Of a DNA stretch of 36,697 nucleotides, positions 1-8,091 are shown piece by piece; the first letter of the stretch is position 1; each line of letters starts with the position of its first letter. Source of the stretch: URNF01 sp045638005 (GTDB lineage: Bacteria > Bacillota > Clostridia > Oscillospirales > Acutalibacteraceae); assembly GCA_045638005.1 (NCBI GenBank), contig JAZUAN010000033.1, forward strand, positions 1-36,697. The letters are read 5' to 3'. The notes beneath the pieces were generated by a model that saw nothing but the letters and a program-made list of their open reading frames with translations, was not told the DNA's origin and searched no databases. The translations under genes and the position numbers were made by a program.

Positions 1-933
1 CGTGTGTGCTTCGGATATCTCCGGTATCAGTAACGTGGAAAGCGACGATAAAAACGAGGCAGGGAAGAACAGCAACGGTAAAGCCATGCCTTTGAGCATA
101 CCGAACTGCGCAAGTGACGTGGCAGCTGATCCTCCGTAAACGGTTAATTTATTAGGCACCAAAATGTTTTCGATGGTACGCAATATGGAGTTGAGATATC
201 GTCCCACAGTAATCGGTGCAGCGATCGCTAAAATGCGGAATGCAATACCGCGCTTTTGCTGCAAAACCGCGGTTGCAGCGGGTTGCAAATCGCGGATATG
301 ACGTTTATCGGCAATATATCCACCTGTCATAAAAAGGCAAGATATAATTTCCGCCAAGCTATCACCCAAAATCACCGCAAAGCAGGTATAGGTTACATCT
401 TGTTCTGCCCACAAATGTAAGAACCCTACAATAAGTAAGATCCGAGATAACTGTTCGGTTATTTGAGCAGCTGACGGAAAAACAGTTTTTCTGCGCGCTA
501 TAAAATATCCGCGCAAGCAAGAAGTAGCACCCATAAACGGTAAGCTGATCCCAAGCATCTTGAGCGAAGGAATGGCACGTATATCTTTGAGAAAAAGCAC
601 ACTGATAGGGGAGGCGGCAAAATAGACAATTACAGCCGAGACAACACCCATCATTACACTCAGCGTGACAGCGCGCCGTAGTATGCGGCGCACCGAGCGG
701 GCGGTACCACACACCAATTCATCTGTGATAAGACGCGCTACCGCAGTGCAAATACCGGAGGAAGCGAAGGTGGAAGCCAACACATAGATAGAGAAGATGA
801 GTTGATATAACCCCATACCTTCCGCACCGATCTGTCCAGAAAGATATATGCGAAAAAAGATGCCAATCGCACGTAAAATCAATGCTGTCACAGTCATTGT
901 TGCGGCGTTTTTTACAAATTGCTGTTGCTGCAT
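1..933 (-). CDS. SpoVB/MurJ-type polysaccharide flippase, partial (C-terminus beyond window)
   Basis: The frame reads 311 codons from ATG at 933 and runs off the left edge without a stop. It opens with a short polar N-terminus and a hydrophobic helix, then repeated membrane segments separated by short basic loops. The pattern FFRIYLSGQIGAEGMGLYQL near residues 26-45 is typical of the SpoVB/MATE-like oligosaccharide flippases that move lipid-linked cell-wall precursors across the membrane. SpoVB itself is needed for spore cortex synthesis in Bacillus subtilis. The start follows a weak GTGAGG SD. It lies 15 nt after the stop of a peptidoglycan-binding gene on the same strand, so it is probably the fourth gene of that operon. 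Family membership is clear. Whether it is the SpoVB orthologue or one of several clostridial paralogues cannot be told from the fragment. Confidence 0.85.
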   Translation of the reverse strand, partial: MQQQQFVKNAATMTVTALILRAIGIFFRIYLSGQIGAEGMGLYQLIFSIYVLASTFASSGICTAVARLITDELVCGTARSVRRILRRAVTLSVMMGVVSAVIVYFAASPISVLFLKDIRAIPSLKMLGISLPFMGATSCLRGYFIARRKTVFPSAAQITEQLSRILLIVGFLHLWAEQDVTYTCFAVILGDSLAEIISCLFMTGGYIADKRHIRDLQPAATAVLQQKRGIAFRILAIAAPITVGRYLNSILRTIENILVPNKLTVYGGSAATSLAQFGMLKGMALPLLFFPASFLSSLSTLLIPEISEAHT

Positions 934-948
934 ATCCTCACTTCCGCT

Positions 949-1509
949 TTAAATACTCTGTAGAGAAAAATTCCGCACAAGATCATTATACAGATCGGTA
1001 ATACTGTTCCATGTTTGTAAATTGACGATGCCGGTTGCAGGCAATCCCAAGGTCGTTTGCAGCGCTCTTACCGCCGCATCCGTTGCGCCGGAATAGGTGT
1101 TTTCAGCGGGCGGCAAGGGAATGTTTTTAAAAACTGATGCGATTGCACGCAGCATAATATTGAGAAAAAACACACTATCGCCTGTATCGCCCGGACGCAT
1201 CGCCGTACCATCTGTTGGTAAAAAACCGTTTATATAGCTTACGGAAACTTTTTTTGCCAATAGGGAATTATATTCCGCCACCAGTTTGTAATATGTTTCG
1301 CGGTTGACAATACCTGTCACCGGCAACCCATATTTACGTTGAAACTGCTCAACAGCCGCGGTGGTCATAGGCCCGTAGATACCGTCTACCGGCACATTTG
1401 AAGCACCGTTTGAATCCAGTTCCAGTGCGCGCAGTTTTTCTTGAATTTCCGCGATATAAAGTTGATCTTCTCTTGTGATATCATTATCCGGAAAAGACTT
1501 GAAAATCAT
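949..1509 (-). CDS. Peptidoglycan-binding protein, two PG_binding_1 repeats
   Basis: This 186-residue protein has two peptidoglycan-binding type 1 modules, about residues 20-75 and 105-175. Each carries the DG(I/x)YG...TxxAVxxFQ...GLPxTGIVxxxTW/Y signature; the second is divergent (SGATDAAVRALQ). No catalytic domain, signal peptide or membrane helix is visible, so any wall binding would require another route of exposure. Its ATG overlaps the TGA of the larger upstream gene in an ATGA junction, implying translational coupling. It is also similar in sequence to the repeats of that neighbour, so it may have arisen by duplication of that gene's C-terminal half. A structural or targeting role at the spore peptidoglycan is inferred from context only. 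Confidence 0.85.
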   Translation of the reverse strand: MIFKSFPDNDITREDQLYIAEIQEKLRALELDSNGASNVPVDGIYGPMTTAAVEQFQRKYGLPVTGIVNRETYYKLVAEYNSLLAKKVSVSYINGFLPTDGTAMRPGDTGDSVFFLNIMLRAIASVFKNIPLPPAENTYSGATDAAVRALQTTLGLPATGIVNLQTWNSITDLYNDLVRNFSLQSI

Positions 1510-2906
1510 GTTGTCGCCTCCTGATGATCGATGCCGCTGTGCTGATCGGCACGCTTGTTATTACCGTTTCTAAGATCGGCATAACTTTCTGCGATGCTAT
1601 TCCACACCGCAGGTCCCACAACACCGGTAACCTGAAGACCAAATAACTGTTGGTATGCTTCCACTGCCGTCTGCGTTTGGTTGCCGAAGACACCCGTGAT
1701 GGGGACATCCGGAATTTCCGGGTAGGTCTCTGATAAATAGCTGAGATACTCCTGCAAGGTTTCTACCGCGGCGCCTTGTGTTCCTTGTCGCAAAACGACA
1801 CCAGGATACAAAGCGACACCGCCCTCTAAACTGTTGGTGCTGGCTAAAATACCGCGATAAGCGCGATATAGATCCTGCCAGGTGTTGATACCCACAATAC
1901 CATCCTGCGTAAGCCCAAAGGTCTGCTGAAATGCAAGTACCGCATTTCTGGTGGCTTCATCGTATACACCGGTAATTTCAATTTGCGGAACAGTATCGTA
2001 AAATTCTCCTACTACCGCCAGGAAATATTGCAGATTGCGCACATTCTGACCGGTATCGCCAATTGCCAGTGCACCGGGGAATTCCTTTGAAATTTCTTCA
2101 GCTGCAATACCTTCGGAATCCAATTCCGACAACCGCTTAACACCATTAAATAAATATGTGATACGATACCATGTTGCAGGACCGATAATGCCGTCGGGGG
2201 TGAGATTGAAGATACGTTGAAACGCTTTGACAGCCGCTTCGGTTTCCTGTCCGAAAATACCGTCAACAGGATTGATTTTAGGAATAGCAGGATAGTTTCT
2301 GGAAATGCGGTTGAGCTGCACCTGCTTATACCGCACCTCATTACCCGCTTCTCCCAAGCGCAACGGCTGCCCGGGATAGGATTGCCCCGCGCCACGTACC
2401 GGCGCATCGGTTACCAAGTTGATATCATTTCCGTAGTAATTTCGCAGAATTTCCAACGGCGTATAGCCGCTTTCCGCAAGCGGAACTGTGCCCCACTGGG
2501 AAAGACCGTTGCACGTAACGGTGGTACCGTTACAGTATTGCGTAAAATACGGCTCGATCGCGTCACCGCGTACAACATAACTATTGAAAATTTCATCTAC
2601 GATCTGACTGATATTTTCAAAGATATTACGACCTTGTACAAATGCTTGATCAAAAGCTGTGGAATTTGTGATATCAAAATCATAACCTTGGCTGCGATAC
2701 CATTCTGTATAAAATCTGTTCAGTGCGAAGGAAATTTGCGCGTAAATATTAGCACGCAAAGCGTTTTCGGGCCAAGTGGGATAAATCTCGCTGGAAGCCA
2801 CATTTTTGATGTATTCGGGAAAGGAAATTGTAACATTTTCAGCGTTTGCATTCGGCGACCCCAAATGTACTGTGATGGTTTCAGGAATATACGGTTCTCC
2901 GTTCAT
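1506..2906 (-). CDS. SpoIID-like domain fused to three peptidoglycan-binding repeats
   Basis: This 466-residue protein has two parts. Residues about 25-165 match the SpoIID/LytB pattern. A Glu at position 40 (VASSEIYPTWP) sits where SpoIID lytic transglycosylases carry the catalytic Glu (V-x-x-EMP). It is followed by the AL-x-A-x-x-x-A helix (49-61), a D-T-N-S-T-x-x-x-Q segment, and a C-terminal C-N-G-L-S-Q-W-G...Y-x-x-x-E-I-L-R-N-Y-Y motif (132-158) matching GMSQYG...YEEILKHYY. Two Cys (125, 132) precede the SQWG motif. Residues 183-255, 282-350 and 372-445 are three PG_binding_1 modules. There is no signal peptide or membrane anchor, unlike canonical SpoIID. The SD (TGAGGTG) lies in the 9-nt gap after the upstream gene. 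Similar proteins are probably widespread in clostridia as 'peptidoglycan-binding protein'. Glycan-strand cleavage is inference. Confidence 0.8.
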   Translation of the reverse strand: MNGEPYIPETITVHLGSPNANAENVTISFPEYIKNVASSEIYPTWPENALRANIYAQISFALNRFYTEWYRSQGYDFDITNSTAFDQAFVQGRNIFENISQIVDEIFNSYVVRGDAIEPYFTQYCNGTTVTCNGLSQWGTVPLAESGYTPLEILRNYYGNDINLVTDAPVRGAGQSYPGQPLRLGEAGNEVRYKQVQLNRISRNYPAIPKINPVDGIFGQETEAAVKAFQRIFNLTPDGIIGPATWYRITYLFNGVKRLSELDSEGIAAEEISKEFPGALAIGDTGQNVRNLQYFLAVVGEFYDTVPQIEITGVYDEATRNAVLAFQQTFGLTQDGIVGINTWQDLYRAYRGILASTNSLEGGVALYPGVVLRQGTQGAAVETLQEYLSYLSETYPEIPDVPITGVFGNQTQTAVEAYQQLFGLQVTGVVGPAVWNSIAESYADLRNGNNKRADQHSGIDHQEATT

Positions 2907-2915
2907 GTTTTCACC

Positions 2916-3689
2916 TCATTGCAAATTTTCCGGTGCACCTTCGGTGACGGTGCGTTCGCGGTTCGGGTCATCACCTTCCGTTACCGGTATCAAATCCACC
3001 GGTTGTACGGCGGTGATGCCGCCATATAAAGGCACGTTGCGTAGCCGTACAGGGTAAAACCCATTCGCACGCACATAAATCGTATAATATGTATACGGAC
3101 TATCGTTACCCGGCATCTGTGAATATACGCTGCTGACCGCAGGTAAAGTGAACAGCGGTGTATAGCCGCTGATATCGGTACGTGCGGCTTGTTCCAACAA
3201 TTCCTCCTCGTTTATAACGCGAGTGATGACCACCTGCGCATTGGGGATGGGAAGCGCGCCTCTGCCGGTTGTAACAAAAACACGTAAATATCCTAACGAC
3301 ATTTCCATCGGCGGAGGAGCGCTTGGCGGTAGCAGTTCTTGTTCTTCAGGCGATAAAGGAAAAGCAGGCGTACCTTGCGAAGGCTGCGCAGGAGCCGCTT
3401 GCGGCTGTGCATTGGTTTGTCCTTCCATCTCTTCGCGCACAGCATTATCTTCTGCTGTTTGCGGAGAAACTATGTTTCTATCCGTCACTTGCTCATTCCG
3501 CAAATTTTGAAGGTCTCTTTGGATGTTCGGTTCGGGATATTGTTGATCTAACGTGCTTTGTGATGGGGAAGTGGGCGCGGGTGAAATAGAAGATATTACC
3601 GCCTCTTGTCTTTCTTTTAGCTGCATCAGCTCACGGTTATATCTTTTGATCAACTCTTCCACCGGAATAGATTTGTCAAAATTTTCCAT
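2916..3689 (-). CDS. Pro/Gln-rich protein with C-terminal carboxypeptidase-regulatory-like (prealbumin-type) domain
   Basis: This is a 257-residue protein. The start is set at the ATG at 3689, which has a good GGAAGGAG SD; an in-frame ATG at 3785 has none and would add a basic, unlikely N-terminus. Residues 1-35 are charged and probably helical (KRYNRELMQLKERQ). Residues about 40-125 are a low-complexity Pro/Gln/Ala/Ser linker. Residues about 130-240 form a likely beta-sandwich of the carboxypeptidase regulatory type (GYLRVFVTTGRGALPIPNA..., YTIYVRANGFYPVRLRNVPLYGG). No signal peptide or membrane segment is present. It is the first gene of the operon with the SpoIID-like and peptidoglycan-binding proteins. 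A scaffold or adaptor role at the spore surface is a guess from this company. No enzymatic motif was seen. Confidence 0.75.
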   Translation of the reverse strand: MENFDKSIPVEELIKRYNRELMQLKERQEAVISSISPAPTSPSQSTLDQQYPEPNIQRDLQNLRNEQVTDRNIVSPQTAEDNAVREEMEGQTNAQPQAAPAQPSQGTPAFPLSPEEQELLPPSAPPPMEMSLGYLRVFVTTGRGALPIPNAQVVITRVINEEELLEQAARTDISGYTPLFTLPAVSSVYSQMPGNDSPYTYYTIYVRANGFYPVRLRNVPLYGGITAVQPVDLIPVTEGDDPNRERTVTEGAPENLQ

Positions 3690-3718
3690 GCCTATGGCTC
3701 CTTCCGTTTCGGTTACTT

Positions 3719-3749
3719 CAATATACGAGAAAGAAAAACGGTTTATGCA
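3719..3749 (-). promoter_or_regulatory. Possible sigma-G-like promoter for the spore-type operon
   Basis: On the minus strand TGCATA (3749-3744), an 18-nt spacer and TATATTG (3725-3719) lie about 30 nt upstream of the ATG at 3689. This resembles the forespore sigma-G pattern (GMATR, 18 nt, CATNHTA), with two mismatches in the -10. Transcription would start near 3711, giving a short leader that still contains the SD. No comparable TTGACA/TATAAT pair was seen close by on this strand. Confidence 0.35.
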
Positions 3750-3860
3750 CCTGGCAGGCATGAAAACAGGAGAAAAAAAGAGCATTTTTGAGAAAAAACG
3801 GCAATTTCTGCTAAATGAACAAAGAAAACAATCATTTTTTCTGAAATATTAGAAAAAATC

Positions 3861-3889
3861 TTGACATTTTTGCGTTTTTTTTCTATATT
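3861..3889 (+). promoter_or_regulatory. Sigma-A promoter of the pot operon
   Basis: TTGACA (3861-3866), a 17-nt spacer and TATATT (3884-3889) form a near-consensus vegetative promoter, preceded by A-rich sequence like an UP element. Initiation is expected near 3896, about 220 nt before the potA start. Nothing else on this strand lies between, so it is the likely promoter of potABCD. Confidence 0.8.
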
Positions 3890-3895
3890 GTAATA

Positions 3896-4117
3896 AGTTG
3901 TTTGTAGAGGGGAGATATACTTCCCACAAGCATGCATCTATGCAAAAGAACCGATCAGTGACAACCAAGCAATGCCGCAATCTTTTAGAGATTGTGAAAA
4001 ACCCTTTGCGGAGGGCATTGTCCATGTTGTTGCGGTTTCATGCGAACTGACCGTAATGTGGCTTTTGCCATACCAAGGTCGCAAGAAACTTTTTACCGCA
4101 AAGGGGGATGCATCTCT
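3896..4117 (+). promoter_or_regulatory. Structured 5' leader of potA with anti-Shine-Dalgarno pairing (candidate riboregulator)
   Basis: The leader holds several hairpins: TTGT/ACAA with GGGGAG/CTTCCC (3902-3929), and a three-way element closed by CAATGCC (3970-3976) and GGCATTG (4014-4020). The latter has arms CAATCT/AGATTG (3978-3994) and CCCT/AGGG (4002-4015). A long imperfect hairpin follows at 4030-4101 (TTGCG/CGCAA, GTTTC/GAAAC, GACC/GGTC, TGTGGC/GCCATA). CCCTTTGCGG (4002-4011) is an exact 10-nt complement of CCGCAAAGGG (4096-4105), which includes most of the potA SD (AAAGGGGG, 4100-4107). That pairing and the 4030-4101 hairpin exclude each other, as in a translational switch. No T-box, ykkC, SAM, glycine or other known riboswitch signature was recognised. 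The fold is read by eye. The stretch 3690-4117 holds no protein-coding gene. Confidence 0.55.
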
Positions 4118-5266
4118 ATGGATGAAAAAAGCATTGTAAGACTTGAAAACATTTCTGTGTCTTTTGACGACCAACCGGTGCTGCAGGATCTGAATTTACG
4201 GATCTCTGACGGTGAATTTGTTACGTTGCTGGGACCTTCCGGCTGTGGCAAAACTACTACACTGCGCATTATCGGCGGCTTCGTCAAGCCGGACAGCGGA
4301 AGTGTTTTTTTTGGTGAAAAATCCATCACCGATCTACCGCCGCATAAACGGCAGGTCAACACAATTTTTCAGCGGTATGCGCTGTTCCCGCATCTGAATG
4401 TTTTTGAAAATGTTGCTTTTGGCATGCGGGTGCAAAAGAAAAGCAATCACGAAATTCGTGAAACCGTGGAAAAAATGCTGAAATTGGTCAATTTAAGCGG
4501 TTTTGAAAAGCGTAATGTGCATACGCTGTCCGGCGGACAGCAGCAGCGTGTAGCTATTGCGCGCGCACTCGCCAACAATCCTAAAGTATTGCTGTTGGAT
4601 GAACCGCTTGCCGCCTTAGATCTCAAACTCCGCAAGGATATGCAGGCAGAACTAAAAAATATTCAAAAGAGCCTTGGCATCACCTTTATTTACGTCACTC
4701 ACGATCAAGAGGAAGCACTTTCCATGTCTGATACCGTGGTGGTTATGGATAACGGCAAAGTCCAGCAGATAGGTTCGCCGCAGGATATCTATAATGAGCC
4801 GGAAAACGCGTTTGTAGCAGACTTTATCGGAGAGAGTAATATTCTTGACGGTGTGATGTTGGAAGACTATCTGGTGGAGTTTTTCGGCAGAAAATTCAAG
4901 TGTCTTGATGCCGGTTTTGAGAAAAACGAACCCGTTGACGTTGTTATCCGTCCGGAGGATATTGATATTGTGGACCCGGAAAAAGGCGACCTTGTCGGCG
5001 TAGTTACCAGCGTTACTTTCAAGGGCGTACACTATGAGACGATCGTGGATTTCAAGGGCTTTAAGTGGATGATCCAAACCACTGATTTCTACGATGTAGA
5101 TCGCACTATTGGTATCCGTCTCAACCCGGAAGATATTCATATCATGAAGAAATCCGCATATTCCGGCATGTTCGGTGATTACAGTTCTTATTCCGAGGAA
5201 TTCGATGAGCTTGGAGATCCCGACTTCGACCTCTTAGAAGAGCAGGAGGTGCCGGAAAAGATATGA
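4118..5266 (+). CDS. potA: Spermidine/putrescine ABC transporter ATP-binding protein PotA
   Basis: This 382-residue ATPase energises polyamine uptake through PotB and PotC. Walker A GPSGCGKT is at 39-46, the Q-loop is near 85, the ABC signature LSGGQQ is at 137-142, Walker B VLLLDEP is at 157-163 and the H-loop His is at 195 (VTHDQEEA). The last ~100 residues are the TOBE-type regulatory domain usual for PotA/MalK ATPases. The ATG at 4118 is preferred over an upstream in-frame ATG at 4040 because AAAGGGGG ends 10 nt before it and the protein then begins at the family's usual position. Its TGA overlaps the potB ATG (ATGA at 5263). An acidic tail of about 30 residues (FDELGDPDFDLLEEQE) extends the C-terminus. 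Expression may be governed by the folded leader just upstream. Confidence 0.95.
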   Translation: MDEKSIVRLENISVSFDDQPVLQDLNLRISDGEFVTLLGPSGCGKTTTLRIIGGFVKPDSGSVFFGEKSITDLPPHKRQVNTIFQRYALFPHLNVFENVAFGMRVQKKSNHEIRETVEKMLKLVNLSGFEKRNVHTLSGGQQQRVAIARALANNPKVLLLDEPLAALDLKLRKDMQAELKNIQKSLGITFIYVTHDQEEALSMSDTVVVMDNGKVQQIGSPQDIYNEPENAFVADFIGESNILDGVMLEDYLVEFFGRKFKCLDAGFEKNEPVDVVIRPEDIDIVDPEKGDLVGVVTSVTFKGVHYETIVDFKGFKWMIQTTDFYDVDRTIGIRLNPEDIHIMKKSAYSGMFGDYSSYSEEFDELGDPDFDLLEEQEVPEKI

Positions 5267-6078
5267 AAGCAAAATCCGCCGCTACGCCTTTTGGTATCTG
5301 GATGCTAATTTTCACCATTGTACCGATGGCTATCGTTGTATATTTTGCCTTCACAGACGCCGCCGGTCATTTTACCCTTGCCAACATCCGCGATATCCAC
5401 ATGTTTATTGTGCCATTTTGGGAGTCTATTAAGCTCGGTGCTATCGCCACGCTTATCTGTTTACTTTTAGCATATCCCATCGCGTTTATTATTGCTCGCT
5501 CGACAGAACGTGTACAACAGACGATGGTTATGATCGTTATGATCCCCATGTGGATGAATTTTCTTCTGCGTACCTATGCTTGGATGTCAATCTTGGAGGA
5601 AAACGGTTTTTTAAACCAGTTTTTAGGGTTATTCGGCTTGCAAGTGAACGTTATCAACACCTCTTTTGCAGTCATTTTGGGTATGGTGTATAACTTTCTT
5701 CCCTTTATGATCCTGCCGCTCTATTCTGTGATGGCAAAGATGGATACACGCGTACTGGAAGCCGCGCAAGACCTCGGTTGCAGCCAGTTACAGGTTATCC
5801 GTCGCGTTGTTTTTCCGTTATCCGTTCCCGGTATCGTTTCCGGTATTACTATGGTGTTCGTACCCGCCGTCAGTACGTTTGTTATTTCCAAGCTGCTTGG
5901 CGGCAGTAAGAATTACATGATTGGCGACGTTATTGAATCAATGTTTGTAGGCAGCGCTTCCGATTACAATCTTGGTGCAGCTCTGTCTTTGGTTTTGATG
6001 GTATTAATGCTGCTTTGCATGGCTGTCATGCATTTTGCCGATAACGGTGAGGATGAGATAGGGGGGATGCTGTCATGA
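5263..6078 (+). CDS. potB: Spermidine/putrescine ABC transporter permease PotB
   Basis: This is a 271-residue inner-membrane permease with about six transmembrane helices; the first (IWMLIFTIVPMAIVVYFAF) starts near residue 12. The EAA loop that contacts the ATPase is visible around residues 165-185 (EAAQDLGCSQLQVIRRVVFPL). Length and helix pattern match PotB/PotH proteins. The start overlaps potA by four bases and the stop overlaps potC by four bases, so the three genes are translationally coupled. It should pair with PotC to form the membrane channel for putrescine or spermidine. The exact polyamine cannot be told from the permease sequence. Confidence 0.93.
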   Translation: MKAKSAATPFGIWMLIFTIVPMAIVVYFAFTDAAGHFTLANIRDIHMFIVPFWESIKLGAIATLICLLLAYPIAFIIARSTERVQQTMVMIVMIPMWMNFLLRTYAWMSILEENGFLNQFLGLFGLQVNVINTSFAVILGMVYNFLPFMILPLYSVMAKMDTRVLEAAQDLGCSQLQVIRRVVFPLSVPGIVSGITMVFVPAVSTFVISKLLGGSKNYMIGDVIESMFVGSASDYNLGAALSLVLMVLMLLCMAVMHFADNGEDEIGGMLS

Positions 6079-6878
6079 AGACATTATCTCGTATTTATAC
6101 CGCACTCATTTTCTTGTTTTTGTATTCTCCCATCGCAGTTTTGATCATCTTTTCCTTCAACGACTCCAAAAACCGTGTAAAGTGGAACGGCTTTACCCTT
6201 AAATGGTATGCGGACCTATTTGAAAATGAACTAATTTTAGAGTCGTTGCGTATTACGCTTGAAATTGCTGTTTTAGCGGCGATAATTGCTACCGTAATCG
6301 GTACGCTTGCCGCGCTCGGTATACACAGCATGAACGGAAAGTTGCGCAATGTTTTTATGGCTGTAAACAACATTCCCATGGTCAATCCAGAAATCGTAAC
6401 CGGTGTTTCCATGATGCTCATGTTTGTGTTCATTTTCCAGATGACAGGTCTTTTACAGCCCGGTTTCCTCACATTACTGTTATCACATATCACTTTTTGC
6501 ATACCGTATGTGATATTGCAGATCATGCCAAAACTGCGACAAATGAACAAGCATTTATATGAGGCAGCTGTGGATCTTGGTTGTTCGCCGGCAAGCGCCT
6601 TTTTCAAAGTGGTTATCCCGGAAATTATGCCCGGTATCATTACCGGCGCTTTGATGGCATTTACAATGTCACTGGATGATTTTGTAATCAGTTATTTTAA
6701 TGCGGGTTCTACCGCACAAACTTTATCTGTAACCATTTATTCTATGACTAAAAAACCCATGACACCCGAGATCAATGCACTTTCCACATTGATGTTCGGT
6801 ACGGTTATGCTGTTGCTCATTATCGTCAACTTGCGTCAGATCCGCGAGACCGATAAAGGGCATAAGAAAAATGCTTAA
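6075..6878 (+). CDS. potC: Spermidine/putrescine ABC transporter permease PotC
   Basis: The second permease subunit has 267 residues and about six membrane helices, starting with LIFLFLYSPIAVLIIFSF. A PotC-typical periplasmic segment follows (FNDSKNRVKWNGFTLKWYADL). The EAA motif (EAAVDLGCSPASAFFKVVIPE) lies near residues 165-185. A TM-flanking TMSLDDFVISYF segment near 205 is also characteristic of PotC/PotI. It is ATGA-coupled to potB and is followed after 28 nt by the substrate-binding protein gene. With PotA and PotB it forms the core transporter. Confidence 0.93.
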   Translation: MKTLSRIYTALIFLFLYSPIAVLIIFSFNDSKNRVKWNGFTLKWYADLFENELILESLRITLEIAVLAAIIATVIGTLAALGIHSMNGKLRNVFMAVNNIPMVNPEIVTGVSMMLMFVFIFQMTGLLQPGFLTLLLSHITFCIPYVILQIMPKLRQMNKHLYEAAVDLGCSPASAFFKVVIPEIMPGIITGALMAFTMSLDDFVISYFNAGSTAQTLSVTIYSMTKKPMTPEINALSTLMFGTVMLLLIIVNLRQIRETDKGHKKNA

Positions 6879-6906
6879 TACTTGCATTTAGAAAGGAAGA
6901 ATGCCG

Positions 6907-8091
6907 GTGAAACGTTTTTTATCCGTGTTTATCTGTGTGTTGTTGCTGGTTATAGCTACCGGTTGCAGCAATCAACAAACAGATGAGGATACGGTTACTC
7001 TAAATGTGTACAACTGGGGCGAATACATCGATGATGAAATTCTAGATGTCAACAACCTTTTTGAGCAGGAGACCGGTATTCGCGTCAACTATAAAACATT
7101 TGACTCCAATGAGTCTATGTACACATTGATCTCTTCCGGTGCTGCTGATTATGACGTGGTTTTCCCTTCCGATTATATGGTCGGAAAAATGATAAACGAA
7201 GGCTTGCTTGCAAAGCTCAACTATGATAACATTCCCAACTATCAATATATTGATGACGCGTACAAAAACTTGCAATACGATCCCGATAACGAGTATTCGG
7301 TTCCGTACACATGGGGAACGGTCGGTATTTTTTACAACAAAAAATACGTAGACGAAGCAGACTTGAAAGACGGTTGGGATCTGCTCTGGAACCCAAAATA
7401 CACTAACCGCATTTTTATGTTTGATAATCCCAGAGATTCTTTTGCAATCGCTTTGAAAAAATGCGGATATTCAATGAATACGGAAAATCCGGATGAAATC
7501 AAAGAAGCGTATGATCAGTTGGTTGCGCAAAAGTCGGTTGTACAGGGCTATTACATGGATCAGATTTTCCAGAAAATGATCAATGAAGAAGGCTGGATAG
7601 CACCGTACTACTCCGGCGATGGCGCTATCATGATCTATGGTGATGACGGCAATAAAGATATTGGATTTTTTGTCCCGGATGAGGGTACCAATTTGTTTGT
7701 AGACGCCATGTGCATCACAGCGGACTCACCGCACAAAAAAGAAGCAGAGATGTATATCAACTTCATGTGCCGCACCGATGTCGCAAAAGCCAACACCGAA
7801 TATATCGGCTATTCCACGCCGCATATAGAAGCATTAGAGCAATTAGATCCTGAGATTTCCGAGGATCCGATGTTTTATCCGGAAAAATCCGTTATTGAGA
7901 AAACAGAAGTTTTTGTAACACTCGGTGACGAAGCGAACACTCTGCAAAAAAGACTTTGGCTGAAACTAAAAACTGTTACAGACACTTCCGAACAGCAAAT
8001 ACCTTATGAGATGTTTGTGATTTTAGCTGCGCTTATTGTATTACTGTTCATATATGTGTATCGGTCTTACAAAAAGAGAAAAGCGTATTAA
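6907..8091 (+). CDS. potD: Spermidine/putrescine-binding lipoprotein PotD with extra C-terminal membrane helix
   Basis: This is the extracellular polyamine-binding subunit. The N-terminus MKRFLSVFICVLLLVIATGC is a lipoprotein signal with Cys20 as the lipidated residue. The mature protein starts with the PotD-like LNVYNWGEYIDDEIL, followed by further family segments such as DYDVVFPSDYMV and VPYTWGTVGIFYNKKYV. I place the start at GTG 6907, because the GAAAGGAAG SD (6891-6899) is too close to the in-frame ATG at 6901; the two differ by two residues. Oddly, about 30 extra residues at the C-terminus include a hydrophobic helix (MFVILAALIVLLFIYVY) and a basic tail, which would give a second membrane anchor. 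The terminator begins at its stop codon. Confidence 0.93.
   Translation: MKRFLSVFICVLLLVIATGCSNQQTDEDTVTLNVYNWGEYIDDEILDVNNLFEQETGIRVNYKTFDSNESMYTLISSGAADYDVVFPSDYMVGKMINEGLLAKLNYDNIPNYQYIDDAYKNLQYDPDNEYSVPYTWGTVGIFYNKKYVDEADLKDGWDLLWNPKYTNRIFMFDNPRDSFAIALKKCGYSMNTENPDEIKEAYDQLVAQKSVVQGYYMDQIFQKMINEEGWIAPYYSGDGAIMIYGDDGNKDIGFFVPDEGTNLFVDAMCITADSPHKKEAEMYINFMCRTDVAKANTEYIGYSTPHIEALEQLDPEISEDPMFYPEKSVIEKTEVFVTLGDEANTLQKRLWLKLKTVTDTSEQQIPYEMFVILAALIVLLFIYVYRSYKKRKAY

Noticed and set aside
2217..3029. A 270-codon open frame on the plus strand opposite the SpoIID-like gene
   Set aside because: It has no SD, has a composition unlike a protein and is antisense to a gene with clear domains on the minus strand.
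3896..4117. The potA leader as a T-box or ykkC/guanidine riboswitch
   Set aside because: I saw no T-box antiterminator GGTGGNACCGCG-like block and no ykkC core.
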